14,217 bases of DNA from Lactovum sp047974165 (lineage in GTDB: Bacteria; Bacillota; Bacilli; Lactobacillales; Streptococcaceae), in the NCBI GenBank assembly GCA_047974165.1, contig JBKECB010000041.1, positions 1-14,217 of the forward strand, read 5' to 3'. Position 1 is the first letter of the stretch. Each line of letters starts with the position of its first letter. Positions 12,812-14,217 of the stretch are shown here, piece after piece. The notes under the pieces are model-generated. The model was given only the letters and a program-made list of their open reading frames with translations, did no database searches and was not told the origin of the DNA. The translations under genes and the position numbers were made by a program.

Positions 12812-13531
12812 ATGACGATGACAAAATATGAAATCATTGCAGATAATCTGCGACAAAAAATCAGAACAGGAGAATTTGAAAAAAATTCAGCCTTACCTTT
12901 TGAGTACGAGCTTTGTAAGCACTATAACTGTTCTAAGCAAACAATGAAAAAAGCTTTAGAGTTACTTGTTTTTGAAGGTCTTATCTATCGCCAAAGAGGA
13001 AAAGGGACTTTTGTCAAATCTACATTTGAACTTGACAGTTATGAAAAATCAGACAGTTACATTGGTGGTCAAACAAGAAATGTAGGCAAAGAAGAGACAA
13101 TCAGTAATCAACTCATTTTATTTGAAATCATCAATCCAACTGCTGAAGTAGCAGAAATATTGGCAGTTGCAAAAGATAGTTTTATCTATCATTTTAAAAA
13201 GTTAAGAACAGTGGATGATAAGAAAAATGTCATTATTGAAAGTTTCGTTCCTATTACTACTATTCCTGGACTGACAAAAAAAGATGTGACAGGCTCATTT
13301 TTTAACTATGTAGAAAATCAGCTAAATTTAAAAATTAAAAGTGTACATAAGAAAATTACAGTTGGGAAAGCTGATAAAGATTGCCAGACTTACATGGGAC
13401 TCCAAGAGCATGACCCCATTGCTATCGTTGAAGGTATTCACTTTTTAAGCAGCGGTGACATCTTTGAGTATTCCATCTCTCAGCATAATCCCAGCAGCTT
13501 TGTCTTCCACTCTATTTATACTAAAGTTTGA
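12812..13531 (+). CDS. GntR family (HutC/UTRA) transcriptional regulator
   Basis: 239 residues, normal length. The N-terminal winged helix-turn-helix is typical: KYEIIADNLRQKIRTGEF (5-22), LPFEYELCKHYNCSKQTMKK (28-47), ALELLVFEGLIYRQRGKGTF (48-67). The C-terminal ligand domain (about 90-239) has the UTRA pattern, including the effector-binding and closing stretch FEYSISQHNPSSFVFH near the end. HutC-type regulators usually repress nearby sugar genes until a sugar or sugar phosphate binds. Divergence from the esterase-GH1-ABC operon and the palindrome at 12708-12722 make that operon its likely target. Two in-frame ATGs (12812, 12818) lie downstream of tandem -10 boxes without a ribosome binding site; the second would give a protein two residues shorter. 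Confidence 0.93.
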   Translation: MTMTKYEIIADNLRQKIRTGEFEKNSALPFEYELCKHYNCSKQTMKKALELLVFEGLIYRQRGKGTFVKSTFELDSYEKSDSYIGGQTRNVGKEETISNQLILFEIINPTAEVAEILAVAKDSFIYHFKKLRTVDDKKNVIIESFVPITTIPGLTKKDVTGSFFNYVENQLNLKIKSVHKKITVGKADKDCQTYMGLQEHDPIAIVEGIHFLSSGDIFEYSISQHNPSSFVFHSIYTKV

Positions 13532-13532
13532 A

Positions 13533-13569
13533 AAAACTCCAAGGATTAAGTATTCATCCTTGGAGTTTT
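13533..13569. terminator. Bidirectional Rho-independent terminator after the GntR gene
   Basis: A perfect 14-bp stem (AAAACTCCAAGGAT / ATCCTTGGAGTTTT) with a 9-base loop starts directly after the GntR stop. T-rich sequence flanks it on both strands, so it also serves the convergent EIIA-domain reading frame that ends at 13587. Confidence 0.9.
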
Positions 13570-13586
13570 ATTTTATAATACTTATA

Positions 13587-14129
13587 TTACATATACATCA
13601 GTATCTTCTTTTTAAAATCTTTATAATTTGTAACATTCATTAAATTACGTACAGCTAATTCTCCTGTTAGTATATCAGAAATATTATCAAAAAATTCATG
13701 GAATATTTTTTTATCTTTTGGATGGATACAAAGCAAGAGTACAATATTTACCCTTCCATCTCCCCAATTAATACCATTAGGATTAATTAAAACTGCCATT
13801 CCTGTCTTTTTACCAATCATTTTTATTGAGTGAGGGATTGCTACATTTCCAAAAGCAGTTGATGAAAGATCCTCTCTTTTCAAAACATGATAAATATAAT
13901 CTTTTTCACTATAGTTAAACTTTTCTAATTTTTGACATAACATATCAATCGCCTCTTTTCGAGTTTTTATTTTCTCATCAATAAAAAATAAATCAGAACA
14001 AATCATACTGTCTAAATGATCTTTTAATACTATTTGCTCTTGTTTTCGCTTAATCTCTTCAATCACTTTAGATATACTCTCTCTATCTTTGCTAGAATAG
14101 GAATTATACTTGCAGCTCTTGGGATACAA
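13587..14129 (-). CDS. PTS EIIA (fructose/mannitol type) domain protein, probably 5'-truncated LicR/BglG-type regulator
   Basis: About 180 residues if read from a TTG at 14129; the frame is open back to a stop at 14172-14174 and has no ATG. The EIIA type-2 domain (about 44-180) is intact: SDLFFIDEKIKTRKEAIDML, KREDLSSTAFGNVAIPHSIK with phosphorylatable His100, then NGINWGDGRVNIVLLL and KDFKKKI at the end. The SSTAFGNVAIPHS form and the preceding helix (SSKDRESISKVIEEIKRKQ, 12-30) are typical of the C-terminal part of LicR/MtlR-like PRD regulators. DNA-binding, PRD and EIIB parts are absent. The weak start, lack of a ribosome binding site and promoter, and the overlapping plus-strand frame suggest a remnant. 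The alternative is a genuine free-standing EIIA. Confidence 0.65.
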   Translation of the reverse strand: MYPKSCKYNSYSSKDRESISKVIEEIKRKQEQIVLKDHLDSMICSDLFFIDEKIKTRKEAIDMLCQKLEKFNYSEKDYIYHVLKREDLSSTAFGNVAIPHSIKMIGKKTGMAVLINPNGINWGDGRVNIVLLLCIHPKDKKIFHEFFDNISDILTGELAVRNLMNVTNYKDFKKKILMYM

Positions 14130-14217
14130 CTTATTATTAGTAGTTATATCGGTGTTGACTCTATTAGTACATTAATTCTTGGTCTCATGAACTTTACTCC
14201 TTTTTCATTTGGAACTT
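14088..14217 (+). pseudogene. 5'-less fragment of a YczE-like (DUF6198) membrane protein, running off the window
   Basis: The plus-strand frame from 14088 reads FARIGIILAALGIQLIISSY, then IGVDSISTLILGLMNF and TPFSFGT at the window edge. This matches the N-terminal region of YczE/YyaS-type membrane proteins: a hydrophobic helix with ALGI, a nearby lGv-S-isTl motif, then an fGT turn. The frame is open upstream only to a TAA at 14025 and has no ATG or GTG in front of the motif, only TTG codons at 14034 and 14040 without a ribosome binding site. It runs antisense through the start of the EIIA-domain frame. It is read as a gene that lost its 5' end; a TTG-started intact gene cannot be excluded. 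The 3' end is outside the window. Confidence 0.5.

Noticed and set aside
14144..14188. 14-codon minus-strand frame with a good AAAGGAG site and ATG
   Set aside because: It ends after 14 codons, shows no family similarity and lies antisense to the YczE-like frame; the ribosome binding site match is likely chance.
1..14217. tRNA, rRNA, CRISPR array or riboswitch
   Set aside because: No cloverleaf or conserved rRNA sequence, no regularly spaced repeats, and no known riboswitch core motif were recognised on either strand.

Overview
The window (low GC, strong AAGGAG ribosome binding sites, TG-extended -10 promoters) looks like a chromosomal segment of a Lactobacillales bacterium. The ribosomal proteins and SecY read like Streptococcaceae, probably Lactococcus or a close relative; this is judged from remembered family sequences, not from a search.

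Layout. (1) 1-1272: a minus-strand CoA-binding protein cut by the window start, divergent from a membrane-anchored EndA-type nuclease. (2) 1275-2582: a minus-strand membrane protein of unknown function with a possible metal-binding tail, then a 450-base gap. (3) 2583-6828: the second half of the spc ribosomal operon on the minus strand, in the order rpsH, rplF, rplR, rpsE, rpmD, rplO, secY. It has its own strong promoter before rpsH and a terminator right at the secY stop, so it is separated from the genes usual upstream (rplN-rplX-rplE-rpsN) and downstream (adk-infA and so on). (4) 6938-12722: a carbohydrate operon on the minus strand, in the order AXE1-type esterase, GH1 glycosidase, two ABC permeases, a DUF624-like membrane protein and an ABC ATPase. 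It is divergent from a GntR/UTRA regulator (12812-13531) that probably controls it through a palindrome in the operon promoter. No solute-binding protein gene is present. (5) 13532-14217: a PTS EIIA-domain reading frame (minus) meets an apparently 5'-less YczE-like membrane protein reading frame (plus). This looks like a rearrangement junction.

How the genes work together. The inferred logic of the sugar locus is uptake of a beta-linked, possibly acetylated oligosaccharide by the ABC importer, intracellular deacetylation by the esterase and hydrolysis by the GH1 enzyme, with the GntR protein sensing a sugar ligand. The binding protein must come from elsewhere or has been lost. The most distinctive signals are a shared leaderless-promoter layout at three genes, hairpins in every longer gap of the ribosomal operon, unusual active-site residues in the GH1 enzyme, and the broken gene pair at the right end.
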